Shown: positions 33,161 through 40,966, counted from the stretch's first letter. The stretch is DNA of 64,000 nucleotides from Bradyrhizobium manausense (GCF_018129685.1 NZ_JAFCLG010000007.1:62001-126000), one strand, 5' to 3'. Notes: generated by a model not told the origin, from the sequence alone. Numbers and translations are program-made.

Positions 33161-34681
33161 ATGGCCGAAAAACCCAAAAAACCCCAGAAACTGAAGGCGC
33201 GCCTGCCGCGCGGGCTCGAGGATCGCGATCCCGCCGCGATCCGGGCGACGCGCGAGATGGTCGAGAAGATCCGCGCCGTCTACGAGCTCTACGGGTTCGA
33301 GCCGGTGGAGACGCCGGCAATGGAATACACCGACGCGCTCGGCAAGTTCCTGCCTGACCAGGACCGTCCGAACGAGGGCGTGTTCTCGTTCCAGGACGAC
33401 GACGAGCAGTGGATCAGCTTGCGCTACGACCTGACCGCGCCGCTGGCGCGCTATGTCGGCGAGCGCTACGGCACCGATGGTCTGGTCTTGCCTTACCGCA
33501 GCTACCGCGTCGGTTATGTCTTCCGTAACGAGAAGCCCGGCCCGGGCCGCTTCCGCCAGTTCATGCAGTTCGATGCCGATACCGTCGGCTCGGCGACGCC
33601 GGCGGCGGATGCCGAGATCTGCATGATGGCGGCGGACACGATGGAAGCGTTGGGCGTTGCGCGCGGCCAGTATGTCGTGAAGGTCAACAACCGCAAGGTG
33701 CTCGACGGCGTTCTCGAGGCCATCGGGCTCGCGGGTGAGGAGAACGCAAGCCGCCGACTGACTGTGCTGCGCGCAATCGACAAGCTCGACAAGTTTTCCG
33801 CCGACGAAGTCCGCAAGCTGCTCGGGCCAGGACGATGGGACGGCGGCGAAGAAGGCAAGGGAGACTTTACCAAGGGCGCCAACCTCAGCGCCGCGGAAGC
33901 TGACGTCGTTCTCGCCATCACCAAGCCGCGCGAGGATTGGAAAGAAGCCATTGCCGCTGCAGAGACTTATCTCGCCAAGAGCGAAGTCGGTCAGGCCGGC
34001 GTGAGCGAGCTGGAAGAGATTGCCAAGCTGGTCGCAGCGTCGGGTTATGGTGCTGACCGCATCAAGATCGACCCCTCCGTCGTGCGCGGCCTCGAATATT
34101 ACACCGGTCCCGTCTACGAGGTCGAACTGTTGCTCGACACCAAGGACGAGAAGGGCCGCCCGATCCGCTTCGGCTCGGTCGGCGGCGGCGGACGTTACGA
34201 CGGCCTCGTCTCGCGCTTCCGCGGCGAGCCGGTGCCGGCGACTGGTTTTTCGATTGGTGTGTCTCGCTTGCAAGCGGCGCTGACGCTGCTCGGCAAGCTG
34301 GACACGCGGCCGGAGGTCGGTCCCGTCGTCGTCACCGTGTTCGACCGCGACCGCGTCGCCGACTATCAGAAGATGGTGGCCAGCTTGCGCACCGCCGGCA
34401 TCCGCGCCGAGCTCTATCTCGGCAATCCCAAGAATATGGGCAACCAGCTCAAATATGCCGACCGTCGCAACTCGCCTTGCGTGATCATCCAGGGGTCGGA
34501 TGAAAAGGCGCGCGGCGAGGTGCAGGTCAAGGATCTGATCGAGGGTGCGAAGGCCGCGGCCGCGATCGCCTCCAACCAGGAATGGCGCGAGACACGGCCT
34601 GCGCAGTTCTCGTGCAGCGAAGCCGACCTCGTCACGAAGGTGCGCGAGGTCCTGGCGCGCCATGACGTGAGCTGGGGCTAG
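33161..34681 (+). CDS. hisS: Histidyl-tRNA synthetase
   Basis: Class II synthetase that charges tRNA-His. 506 residues. Motif 2 lies around GYVFRNEKPGPGRFRQFMQF. The His-specific blocks GLEYYTGPVYEVEL and GGGGRYDGLVSRFRG are present, as is the C-terminal anticodon-binding domain (about 390-480). Start at 33161 (MAEKPKKPQKLKARLPRGL). It is longer than E. coli HisS (424), as in other alphaproteobacteria. It lies 77 bases after ilvE. Confidence 0.97.
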   Translation: MAEKPKKPQKLKARLPRGLEDRDPAAIRATREMVEKIRAVYELYGFEPVETPAMEYTDALGKFLPDQDRPNEGVFSFQDDDEQWISLRYDLTAPLARYVGERYGTDGLVLPYRSYRVGYVFRNEKPGPGRFRQFMQFDADTVGSATPAADAEICMMAADTMEALGVARGQYVVKVNNRKVLDGVLEAIGLAGEENASRRLTVLRAIDKLDKFSADEVRKLLGPGRWDGGEEGKGDFTKGANLSAAEADVVLAITKPREDWKEAIAAAETYLAKSEVGQAGVSELEEIAKLVAASGYGADRIKIDPSVVRGLEYYTGPVYEVELLLDTKDEKGRPIRFGSVGGGGRYDGLVSRFRGEPVPATGFSIGVSRLQAALTLLGKLDTRPEVGPVVVTVFDRDRVADYQKMVASLRTAGIRAELYLGNPKNMGNQLKYADRRNSPCVIIQGSDEKARGEVQVKDLIEGAKAAAAIASNQEWRETRPAQFSCSEADLVTKVREVLARHDVSWG

Positions 34682-34695
34682 CCATTCGTTTCGAT

Positions 34696-34780
34696 CGTCG
34701 TGCCCGGGCTTGTCCCGGGCACCCACGTCTTGTTTGATAGCGATGTCCGTGGATGGCCGGGACAAGCCCGGCCATGACGG
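34696..34780. repeat. Palindromic intergenic repeat (GTGCCCGGGCTTGTCCCGGG)
   Basis: Left arm with an internal hairpin and a right arm CCGGGACAAGCCCGGCC in inverted orientation, between hisS and the tautomerase gene. Non-coding. Confidence 0.65.
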
Positions 34781-34802
34781 AGAGGCGAGAGGGAGAAACA
34801 AT

Positions 34803-35006
34803 ATGCCTGAGATCACCGTCAGCATGGCCGAAGGCCGCACCGACGAGCAGAAGGCCGGCATGATGCGCGACATCACGCAGGCACTGGTGAAGAATCTCGG
34901 CGTCGACGCCGATGCCGTCGTCATCCAGATCAACGAGGCCCCGCTTCGCCACAAGATGAAGGGCGGCAAGACCTTCGTGGAGCGCGCGGCGGCTGCGAAG
35001 AAGTAA
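34803..35006 (+). CDS. 4-oxalocrotonate tautomerase family protein
   Basis: 67-residue tautomerase-fold protein. After Met removal the N-terminal Pro (MPEITVSMAEGR) is the catalytic base, as in 4-OT and relatives. The length fits the short 4-OT-like subunits that form hexamers. The 4-OT Arg position is followed by a Lys-rich C-terminus (RHKMKGGKTFVERAAAAKK). No aromatic degradation genes lie nearby, so the substrate is unknown. Confidence 0.88.
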   Translation: MPEITVSMAEGRTDEQKAGMMRDITQALVKNLGVDADAVVIQINEAPLRHKMKGGKTFVERAAAAKK

Positions 35007-35031
35007 GCCGCGCTGGTTCGGCATCCACCGC

Positions 35032-35165
35032 CGTCGTCCCGGCGAAGGCCGTGACCATAGCCACAGGGAGTGGTTGCGGGTGCGAGCTGGTAACTCCGAA
35101 TCTTCGCCAAACTTGATCCTGTGGTGATGGGTCCCGGATCTGCGCTTCGCTTGTCCGGGACGACA
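35032..35165. repeat. Palindromic intergenic repeat (CGTCGTCCCGGCGAAGG)
   Basis: Opens CGTCGTCCCGGCGAAGGCC and closes TTGTCCGGGACGAC in inverted orientation, between the tautomerase and thioesterase genes. Non-coding. Confidence 0.65.
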
Positions 35166-35178
35166 CTGAGCAAGCCCC

Positions 35179-35571
35179 ATGGACGCACGCGATTTCATCA
35201 AGGTCGGTATGAGCGCCGAGCGCATGCTTGTGGTGCCCACCGAGCGCACGGTCGGGCATTTCGTGCCCGGCATGCCGATGGTCTATGCGACGCCGATGAT
35301 GATCCTGGAAATGGAGATGACGTCGGGAGACGCGATCCGCGCCGCGCTTCAACCGGGCTGGGTCACCGTCGGCACCGAAGTCGACATCCGTCATCTCGCC
35401 GCAGCCCTTGTTGGCGCGACGGTGCGGACCACGGCGAAAGTGGTCGCCGTCGAGCGCCGTGTCATCCGCTTCGAGGTCGAGGCATTCGAAGGCACGCGCA
35501 AACTCGGCGAGGGCCGCCATGCGCGCGGGCTTGTGAACGTCGAGATGTTCAACAAGCGCCTGGGCGCATAG
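35179..35571 (+). CDS. Hotdog-fold thioesterase, FlK-like
   Basis: 130-residue hotdog protein. The arrangement (VYATPMMILEMEMTSG for the core helix, then TEVDIRHLAAALVGATVRTT) matches the fluoroacetyl-CoA thioesterase FlK family with a Thr, a Glu and a His that could serve catalysis. Activity on a specific acyl-CoA cannot be read from sequence. Transcribed towards proC, which ends four bases away on the other strand. Confidence 0.85.
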   Translation: MDARDFIKVGMSAERMLVVPTERTVGHFVPGMPMVYATPMMILEMEMTSGDAIRAALQPGWVTVGTEVDIRHLAAALVGATVRTTAKVVAVERRVIRFEVEAFEGTRKLGEGRHARGLVNVEMFNKRLGA

Positions 35572-35574
35572 CCG

Positions 35575-36411
35575 CTACTTCGCCAATTCCTTCGACCGCT
35601 TCGTCGCCGCCGCGATCGCGCGGACCATCAGGTCGCGCAGGCCCGGCTCGCCCATCAACACGCCGAGCGCCGCGGCGGTGGTGCCGCCGGGCGAGGTGAC
35701 GTTCTGGCGTAGCGTGGCGGAAGGCTGATCCGACTGGTGCAGCAGTTCGCCGGAGCCGGCGACCGTTTCACGCGCGAGCTTCGTCGCCAGCGCTTCAGGC
35801 AAGCCGGCTTCGACGCCGGCGCGGGCGAGTTCTTCGGCGAGCAGGAACACATAGGCCGGCCCCGAACCGGAGACGGCGGTCACCGCGTCCATCAGGCCTT
35901 CGTCCTCGACCCACTCCACCGAACCGGTGGCGCGCAGCAAGGCATCGGCCACCGCGCGCTGTTGCGCACTGACATTCTTCGCCGCGACCGCGACCGTGAT
36001 GCCGCGGCCGATCGCAGCCGGTGTGTTTGGCATGGCGCGCACCACGGCGCCGCCACAGACCTCCTCGAGCGAGAGAATCGTGGTTCCCGCCATGATCGAC
36101 ACCACGGAGGTCTTGTCCGAAACAAACGACTTCAGCTTCGCGCCAGCCTCGCGGAACATCTGCGGCTTCACCGCGACGACCATCGTCTCGACAGGGCCTG
36201 CCGCGTTCGCATCGGGATTGAGCGCGACGCCCTTGGCGGAGAGCGCGGCGATCTCAGGTGAAATGAAGGGGTCGACCACGGCGAGCCGGCGTGGATCGAG
36301 CCCGCCGGCCAGCCACCCCGTCAGCATCGCGCCGCCCATCTTGCCGGCCCCGGCGAGAAGGATGGTGCCGGAGATGTTTTGGAGAGTGTTGTTTGCCATC
36401 GCTGTCGCCAC
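35575..36411 (-). CDS. proC: Pyrroline-5-carboxylate reductase
   Basis: NAD(P)H-dependent last step of proline synthesis. 278 residues. The Rossmann loop is ILLAGAGKMGGAM. The conserved C-terminal block (VTAVSGSGPAYVFLLAEEL, TVAGSGELL, TSPGGTTAAAL) is complete. An alternative start inside the first five codons (MANNTLQN) is possible. It is followed on the minus strand only by convergent genes, and a palindromic repeat lies upstream. Confidence 0.96.
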   Translation of the reverse strand: MATAMANNTLQNISGTILLAGAGKMGGAMLTGWLAGGLDPRRLAVVDPFISPEIAALSAKGVALNPDANAAGPVETMVVAVKPQMFREAGAKLKSFVSDKTSVVSIMAGTTILSLEEVCGGAVVRAMPNTPAAIGRGITVAVAAKNVSAQQRAVADALLRATGSVEWVEDEGLMDAVTAVSGSGPAYVFLLAEELARAGVEAGLPEALATKLARETVAGSGELLHQSDQPSATLRQNVTSPGGTTAAALGVLMGEPGLRDLMVRAIAAATKRSKELAK

Positions 36412-36423
36412 AAAATCCGCCGT

Positions 36424-36543
36424 CGTCCTGGCGAAAGCCAGGACCCATTACCCCGGCTGGTTCTAGTGGATGCGCAGCAGAGCAACAAGCATCGCGAGAG
36501 ACGGAGAGACCTCGCGGTATGGGTCCTGGCCTTCGCCAGGACG
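36424..36543. repeat. Palindromic intergenic repeat, CGTCCTGGCGAAAG family, copy 2
   Basis: The same 25-bp arm as at 8868-8892 (CGTCCTGGCGAAAGCCAGG...) with an inverted partner at 36519-36543, between the YbjN and proC genes. Interior sequences of the two copies differ. Confidence 0.8.
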
Positions 36544-36587
36544 ACGTTGGGGTGGAAGTTGCGACTTCCTAACCTATCAAGAGGCGC

Positions 36588-37088
36588 TTACGCCTCGCCC
36601 ACAGTATCGAACATCGCGGCGTCCATCGCCTGCGCCGTCGTCTTTCCCGCCCACACCACGAACTGGAATGCCGGGAAGTAGCGTTCGCAGGCGTGGATGG
36701 CGCCGGCGAGCATGGCTTCGCATTGCGCGGTCGAGGCGGTGAGCCCACCCGGCAGAACCAGCGCCTGACGGTGCATGATCAGGCCGGTGCTGATCCACAG
36801 ATCGAAATGGCCGATCCACAACTGCTCGTTGACCGCGGCGACGAGCTTCTGCACCTCGCCCCGGCGCGCGACCGGAATCTTCATGTCGAATGCGCAGGCA
36901 AGATGCAGCGCCTCGATCTCACCCATCCAGGTGAACGAGATCTGGTAGTCGGTCCATTGTCCCTTCGAGACAATGGTGAGCTCGTCTTCGCCGGAGCGTT
37001 CGAACGGCCAGTTGTTGCTGGCAGCGATGTCCTCGACCACCGCGAGCGGGTGGCTTCGGGAATCGATATTGCCTTCGAGCAGGGACAT
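36588..37088 (-). CDS. YbjN domain-containing protein
   Basis: 166-residue soluble protein of the YbjN family (type III secretion chaperone-like fold). Typical blocks are HPLAVVEDIAASNNWPFER, a beta-sheet core (ISFTWMGEIEALHLACAFDM) and a C-terminal helix pair. Start at 37088 (MSLLEGNID). The function is unknown; it is widespread in Alphaproteobacteria. A 17-bp palindrome lies 66 bases upstream. Divergent from the ribH leader. Confidence 0.88.
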   Translation of the reverse strand: MSLLEGNIDSRSHPLAVVEDIAASNNWPFERSGEDELTIVSKGQWTDYQISFTWMGEIEALHLACAFDMKIPVARRGEVQKLVAAVNEQLWIGHFDLWISTGLIMHRQALVLPGGLTASTAQCEAMLAGAIHACERYFPAFQFVVWAGKTTAQAMDAAMFDTVGEA

Positions 37089-37153
37089 GCCGTCTCGACC
37101 TCTTGCCTTCTTGTTGTCTTTAGATACGCACGCGGTTGGTCCGGCGCGCGCTT

Positions 37154-37170
37154 CCTTAACGTCGTTAAGG
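37154..37170. promoter_or_regulatory. 17-bp palindrome upstream of the YbjN gene
   Basis: CCTTAACGTCGTTAAGG, a perfect 7-bp inverted repeat with a three-base centre, 66 bases before the YbjN start. Possible operator; the binding protein is unknown. The rest of 37171-37440 contains AT-rich sequence near 37315-37345 but no gene. Confidence 0.4.
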
Positions 37171-37444
37171 GCAATCTCTTCGGAGTCGCTTGCAGCGATC
37201 CTCGGACCAGCGCGGGCTTGTCGCGGATCAACTGATGTGATTTGCGGAATCTGCGCAACTGGGTCGCGAGTCCGTCCACAAGACAGGACTCCTTCGTCCA
37301 CAGCTGATCTCGGACACAATTATTAATTTGAGAACAAATCGGAGTCGGATGGAACGGCCGGCGGCCCAATCGTTAATTCCGTCTCCCGAGCGCCGCACCC
37401 CCGTGGCGGCATGGGACCATGCGGTTTTTGGCGATGGAACAGGC

Positions 37445-37473
37445 TTGCTGCGGCCGCCGGCCGGCGTCATATT
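37445..37473 (+). promoter_or_regulatory. Candidate promoter for the FMN riboswitch-ribH transcript
   Basis: TTGCTG (37445-37450), 17-bp gap, CATATT (37468-37473). The predicted start near 37480 is about 25 bases before the riboswitch. Match quality is modest. Confidence 0.35.
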
Positions 37474-37504
37474 TCCGCCCAGGCCGTTCATTCCGGACGG
37501 CCGA

Positions 37505-37659
37505 TGTTCTCAGGGCGGGGTGAAAGTCCCCACCGGCGGTAAGGGCCGAAAGGCCTAAGCCCGCGAGCGCCTTCCTCAAGGTCTTTGCCGAGGGGAAGGG
37601 TCAGCAGATTCGGTGCAACTCCGAGGCCGACGGTTAAAGTCCGGATGAAAGAGAACGGT
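37505..37659 (+). ncRNA. FMN riboswitch (RFN element)
   Basis: The conserved core is readable: the 5' strand TTCTCAGGGCGGGGTGAAAG and CCCACCGGCGGTAA, the central hairpin of variable length, CAACTCCGAGGCCGACGG, and the closing TCCGGATGAAAGAGAACGG. Flavin mononucleotide binding should repress expression of the gene that starts 75 bases later. In Brucella and Mesorhizobium the type II lumazine synthase ribH2 is known to be under such a riboswitch, which fits this context. Confidence 0.96.
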
Positions 37660-37734
37660 CGGTGGCGGACGCATCGCAAGGTGCGGCTGCCTGTCGTTCC
37701 GTGTGCCCTGATTCTGGTCCTTTGAAGGAAAGCC

Positions 37735-38301
37735 ATGAATCAGATGTTGCAAGATCCCCAAGTCCAAACTTCCCAAGCTGAAACTTCCGAAGTCGCCCAA
37801 CCGCCGGTTCCCCCGGCGACTGAGCATCCGCGTTTCGCCAAGCCGCAGCGGGTGGCCTTCGTGCAGGCCTGCTGGCATCGCGACGTGGTCGAGGAAGCCC
37901 GCATCGCCTTCCTGAAGGAGGCCGAGGCGCGTCATCTCACCCATGTCGACGTGTTCGAGGTGCCGGGCTCGTTCGAGATCCCGCTGCATGCGCAGGTCCT
38001 CGCCAAGACGCGGCGCTACACGGCGATTGTCGCCGCCGGCCTGGTCGTCGATGGCGGCATCTATCGCCACGAGTTCGTCGCCGACACCGTGATCAAGGCG
38101 CTGATGGAGGTGCAGCTGCGCACCGAGGTGCCGGTGTTCTCCGCCGTGCTGACGCCGCAGCAATTCCACGAGACCGAGGTGCACTACGATTTCTTCCGCA
38201 GGCACTTTGCGATCAAGGGCGTCGAGGTCGCGTCCGCCTGTGCCGAGACGCTTCACGGTCTCGAGCGCCTGCGCGGCCAGGTCGCGGCGGGAATTGTGTG
38301 A
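37735..38301 (+). CDS. ribH2: 6,7-dimethyl-8-ribityllumazine synthase, type II (RibH2-like)
   Basis: Condenses 5-amino-6-ribitylaminouracil with 3,4-dihydroxy-2-butanone 4-phosphate to make the riboflavin precursor. 188 residues with a ~35-residue disordered N-terminus (PQVQTSQAETSEVAQPPVPP). Active-site blocks are VPGSFEIPLHAQ, VDGGIYRHEFVAD and PVFSAVLTPQQFHE; the last two differ from type I (GxTxHxE) and match the type II enzymes of Rhizobiales. It is preceded by an FMN riboswitch, so it responds to flavin need. No other rib genes are adjacent. Confidence 0.94.
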   Translation: MNQMLQDPQVQTSQAETSEVAQPPVPPATEHPRFAKPQRVAFVQACWHRDVVEEARIAFLKEAEARHLTHVDVFEVPGSFEIPLHAQVLAKTRRYTAIVAAGLVVDGGIYRHEFVADTVIKALMEVQLRTEVPVFSAVLTPQQFHETEVHYDFFRRHFAIKGVEVASACAETLHGLERLRGQVAAGIV

Positions 38302-38315
38302 GGAAGCAAAGACTC

Positions 38316-38430
38316 CAACTCCTCATCCTGAGGAGCGCGTAGCGCGTCTCGAAGGATGAAGGCCGCAGCTCGGCCTGCATGGTTCGAGACGGCGCTTGTG
38401 CGCCTCCTCACCATGAGGGTCTGGGCACTG
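38316..38430. repeat. Palindromic intergenic repeat after ribH2
   Basis: ATCCTGAGGAGCGCGTAGCG and a later CTCACCATGAGGG bracket GTCTCGAAGG / GGTTCGAGAC inverted arms. This repeat type is scattered in Bradyrhizobium genomes. Not a tRNA despite the GGTTCGA string. Confidence 0.6.
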
Positions 38431-38451
38431 TGCCAAGTCACATGCCGCTGA

Positions 38452-38491
38452 TTGTCAATCCCGCCGCCGTCCCTATAAAGTCGGCGGCGGG
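38452..38491 (+). promoter_or_regulatory. Promoter of the coxC-like gene overlapping a 10-bp inverted repeat
   Basis: TTGTCA (38452-38457), 16-bp gap, TATAAA (38474-38479). A perfect inverted repeat, CCCGCCGCCG / CGGCGGCGGG (38460-38469 and 38482-38491), encloses the -10 in its 12-base loop. A regulator bound there would cover the promoter. The coding start is about 40 bases downstream. Confidence 0.5.
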
Positions 38492-38529
38492 AGGAGGCCG
38501 TTCCGTGGAGACGGGCGGCCGACAAGATC

Positions 38530-39726
38530 ATGTTCGAAGGACACGATCCCTATCTCGTCGCGCTGTCTGTGGCGATCGCGAGTCTGGGTGGCTATACCGG
38601 CTTTGCGCTTGCTGCTCGCATTCGCAACACGCCCGGCGTCAGTAACCGCGTTCTGCTCGCGGGTGCGGCTGCGTTTCTGGCCGTCGGCATCTGGACAATG
38701 CATTTCGTCGGCATGCTGGCGGCACCGCTGCCGCCCGACACCGTCTATCTCGTTCTTCCCACCATCATCTCGTTTCTGATCTGCGCGCTGGTGGTCGGCA
38801 TCTCGCTTTTCTTTGTCTCGATCGGCGAGCCCACGTTGAGGCGTGTGGCGTCGTCGGCCGTGCTGCTCGGTGTCGGCATCGCCAGCATGCATTATGTCGG
38901 GATCCACGGGCTCGCCGGGTCTTTCGGCATCGTGCACGATCCGACCATGGTGCTGCTCTCGGTCGTGGTTGCGATCGTCACGGCCTATGGCGGCTTGCGC
39001 GCCTTCCTGGCGCAGCCGGAAGGCGCCCGGCTGATCGTCAGCTCGATCGTGTTCGGCATTGCCGTCTCCGGCATGCATTACACCGCGATGCTCGGCATGC
39101 ATTTCGAGCCGCTGACGGGCGCTGCGCATCACCACGGCGGCGGGGGCCTTGCCGCGTCGCAGCAAATCCTGTCCATCATCGTTGCAGTGCTCTGCTTCGT
39201 GATTGCGGCTGGCTTTCTGCTATCGCTGGTTCCGGACCAGCGGCGGCAGGCGCCCGTCGCTGCAGAGGCGGTTTCATCGCCAATCGCGACGGCAAACGCT
39301 GAGCCGCCTGTCGCCGCGAGCGCATCGCCGCGTCCAATGGCGCCACTCGGCGGTCTCGGCCAACCACCGCGCGCGCCGGTTCCGCGGCTGCCGGTTGAGA
39401 GCGCAGACGGCACGCACTTCATCGACACCGCCGATGTCCGCAGCGTCCGCGCCGACGCGCACTACACCCGCGTCCACGACGGCACCCGCGAGCGGATGTG
39501 CCCCTGGTCGATCTCCGAAGCCGAGGCACAGCTCGATCCCTCGCTGTTCCTCCGGGTGCACCGCAGTCATATCGTCGCCATCCCCCATGTTGCCCTGGTC
39601 CGGAAAGAGGGCGACGGTGCCGTGCTGGAGCTCGATGGCCCGTCGCCGCACCGCGTGCCGGTGAGCCGGGCGAAGATCGCTGAGGTGAAGGCGAGGCTCG
39701 GGCTCGCGCACCGGCGGCAAGCGTAG
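38530..39726 (+). CDS. coxC: MHYT-LytTR membrane regulator, CoxC-like
   Basis: 398 residues. Six to seven membrane helices form a MHYT sensor domain, with the three signature repeats WTMHFVGML, SMHYVGIHG and SGMHYTAMLGM; these Met/His residues are proposed to bind a metal that senses a diatomic gas such as CO or O2. A Pro/Ala linker (about 240-290) leads to a C-terminal LytTR DNA-binding domain (about 295-390, FLRVHRSHIVAI). The same fusion is found in CoxC and CoxH of Oligotropha carboxidovorans, where coxC precedes coxMSL as here. The ATG lacks a good ribosome-binding site. Likely activator of the cox operon. Confidence 0.88.
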   Translation: MFEGHDPYLVALSVAIASLGGYTGFALAARIRNTPGVSNRVLLAGAAAFLAVGIWTMHFVGMLAAPLPPDTVYLVLPTIISFLICALVVGISLFFVSIGEPTLRRVASSAVLLGVGIASMHYVGIHGLAGSFGIVHDPTMVLLSVVVAIVTAYGGLRAFLAQPEGARLIVSSIVFGIAVSGMHYTAMLGMHFEPLTGAAHHHGGGGLAASQQILSIIVAVLCFVIAAGFLLSLVPDQRRQAPVAAEAVSSPIATANAEPPVAASASPRPMAPLGGLGQPPRAPVPRLPVESADGTHFIDTADVRSVRADAHYTRVHDGTRERMCPWSISEAEAQLDPSLFLRVHRSHIVAIPHVALVRKEGDGAVLELDGPSPHRVPVSRAKIAEVKARLGLAHRRQA

Positions 39727-39755
39727 AATTCTAACCACACGGGATGTGCTCGCCG

Positions 39756-39920
39756 TCACCCTCCCCTGGAGGGGGAGGGTCGATCGCGCGCGCAGCGCGA
39801 GCGGGGTGGGGTGATCTCTCCACTCAGGCACTGTTGGATGTAGAGATACCGTCACCCCACCCCGTCTCACATTTCGCTGCGCTCAAAGTGAGCCGACCCT
39901 CCCCCTCCAGGGGAGGGTGG
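39756..39920. repeat. Palindromic repeat between coxC and coxM
   Basis: Arms TCACCCTCCCCTGGAGGGGG and CCCTCCAGGGGAGGGTG are inverted copies; the interior has a further pair (CGGGGTGGGGTGA / TCACCCCACCCCG). Non-coding, within the 360-base gap between the regulator and the CODH genes. Confidence 0.75.
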
Positions 39921-39950
39921 GGATCCCGGGCCATACGTCGCGACCCCTGA

Positions 39951-39983
39951 CGCAATTCGTGCGTCTGCACCCGCAATTCGTGC
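39951..39983 (+). promoter_or_regulatory. Candidate LytTR (CoxC) binding site: 12-bp direct repeats upstream of coxM
   Basis: CGCAATTCGTGC occurs at 39951-39962 and again, exactly, at 39972-39983: a 21-bp period or two helical turns. LytTR domains bind pairs of ~9-bp direct repeats separated by 12-13 bp, the same geometry. A degenerate third copy (CCTTTGTGC, near 39994-40002) follows. The site ends about 108 bases before the coxM start and just downstream of the gene for a LytTR regulator. Confidence 0.6.
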
Positions 39984-40090
39984 AAAAAGCCCCCCTTTGT
40001 GCCCAAATGATTGCTCGCCGCTCCGCCGGGAGTGAGCCTCCCCTCCAACGTCCGCGCCGTCGCGCGCAAAAGGACGAGCAGGAGGAGATG

Positions 40091-40954
40091 ATGATCCCAG
40101 GCTCATTCAGCTATCACAGGCCGGCGAGTGTCGCCGACGCCGTCAAACTCTTGTCAGACCTTGGCGAGGATGCGCGGCCGCTGGCCGGCGGGCACAGTCT
40201 GGTGCCGATGATGAAGCTTCGGCTCGCCACCCCCGCCCATCTGATCGACCTGCACGGCATCGCTGCCCTCAGGGGCATCAGTCGCTCAGGCAACAACCTC
40301 GTCATCGGCGCAATGACCACCCAGCATGAGCTGCTGGCGTCCGAGGACGTCGCCAAGGCGATGCCGATCCTGCATGAGGCGGCGCTCTTGATCGCCGACC
40401 CGCAGGTGCGCTACCGCGGCACCATCGGCGGCAACGTCGCCAACGGCGATCCCGGCAACGACATGCCGGCGCTGATGATGTCGCTGGGGGCGACCTATCG
40501 ACTTGAAGGCTCGGGTGGCGCCCGCGATGTCGCTGCCGCCGACTTCTATCAGGGCGCCTATTTCACCGCGCTCGAGCCCGGCGAGATCCTGACCTCCGTG
40601 TCGGTCCCCGTGCCAGCCGCCGGTCACGGCTCCGCCTACGAAAAGCTCAAGCGGAAGGTCGGCGACTACGCCACCGCTGCGGCGGCCGTCGTGCTGACGA
40701 TGGCGGGCGGCAAGGTCGCGACCTGTTCGATCGGCCTCACCAATGTGCACGAGACGCCGCTGCTCGCCACCGACGCCGCCAAGGCAGTGATCGGCACGAG
40801 CCTCGACGCCGCCACGCTGAAGAAGGCGGCAGCAGCCGCCGAGGCCATCATGGCGCCGGCCGCGGATGCCCGCGGCCCGGTCGAATACCGCAAACATGTC
40901 GGCGGCATCATGGTGACGCGCGCGCTGCAGCGCGCAGCCGCCAAAGCGAAGTAA
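40091..40954 (+). CDS. coxM: Aerobic CO dehydrogenase, medium FAD-binding subunit
   Basis: Carries FAD and passes electrons from the iron-sulfur clusters to the quinone pool. 287 residues. It starts MIPGSFSYHRPASVADAV, closely like Oligotropha CoxM (288). The FAD-binding motifs AGGHS (about 32-36, ARPLAGGHSLVPMMKLRLA) and TIGGN (YRGTIGGNVANGDPGNDMPA) are intact. The ATG at 40091 has GGAGGAG nearby; the ATG three bases earlier is also possible. First structural gene of the operon; coxS follows after 12 bases. The gene order M-S-L is that of the carboxydotroph cluster. Confidence 0.95.
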   Translation: MIPGSFSYHRPASVADAVKLLSDLGEDARPLAGGHSLVPMMKLRLATPAHLIDLHGIAALRGISRSGNNLVIGAMTTQHELLASEDVAKAMPILHEAALLIADPQVRYRGTIGGNVANGDPGNDMPALMMSLGATYRLEGSGGARDVAAADFYQGAYFTALEPGEILTSVSVPVPAAGHGSAYEKLKRKVGDYATAAAAVVLTMAGGKVATCSIGLTNVHETPLLATDAAKAVIGTSLDAATLKKAAAAAEAIMAPAADARGPVEYRKHVGGIMVTRALQRAAAKAK

Positions 40955-40966
40955 GGGAGGGGATCG

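Noticed and set aside
31713..35188. Long minus-strand frames across ilvE and hisS (535 and 830 codons)
   Set aside because: Lie opposite strongly supported genes and have no recognisable protein sequence.
37271..37303. Two CGTCCACA strings resembling DnaA boxes
   Set aside because: Only two partial matches with no AT-rich unwinding region or dnaA/parAB context; they are in a riboswitch leader region.
38340..38400. GGTTCGA string suggesting a tRNA
   Set aside because: Part of a dispersed palindromic repeat; no cloverleaf can be drawn and no acceptor stem is seen.
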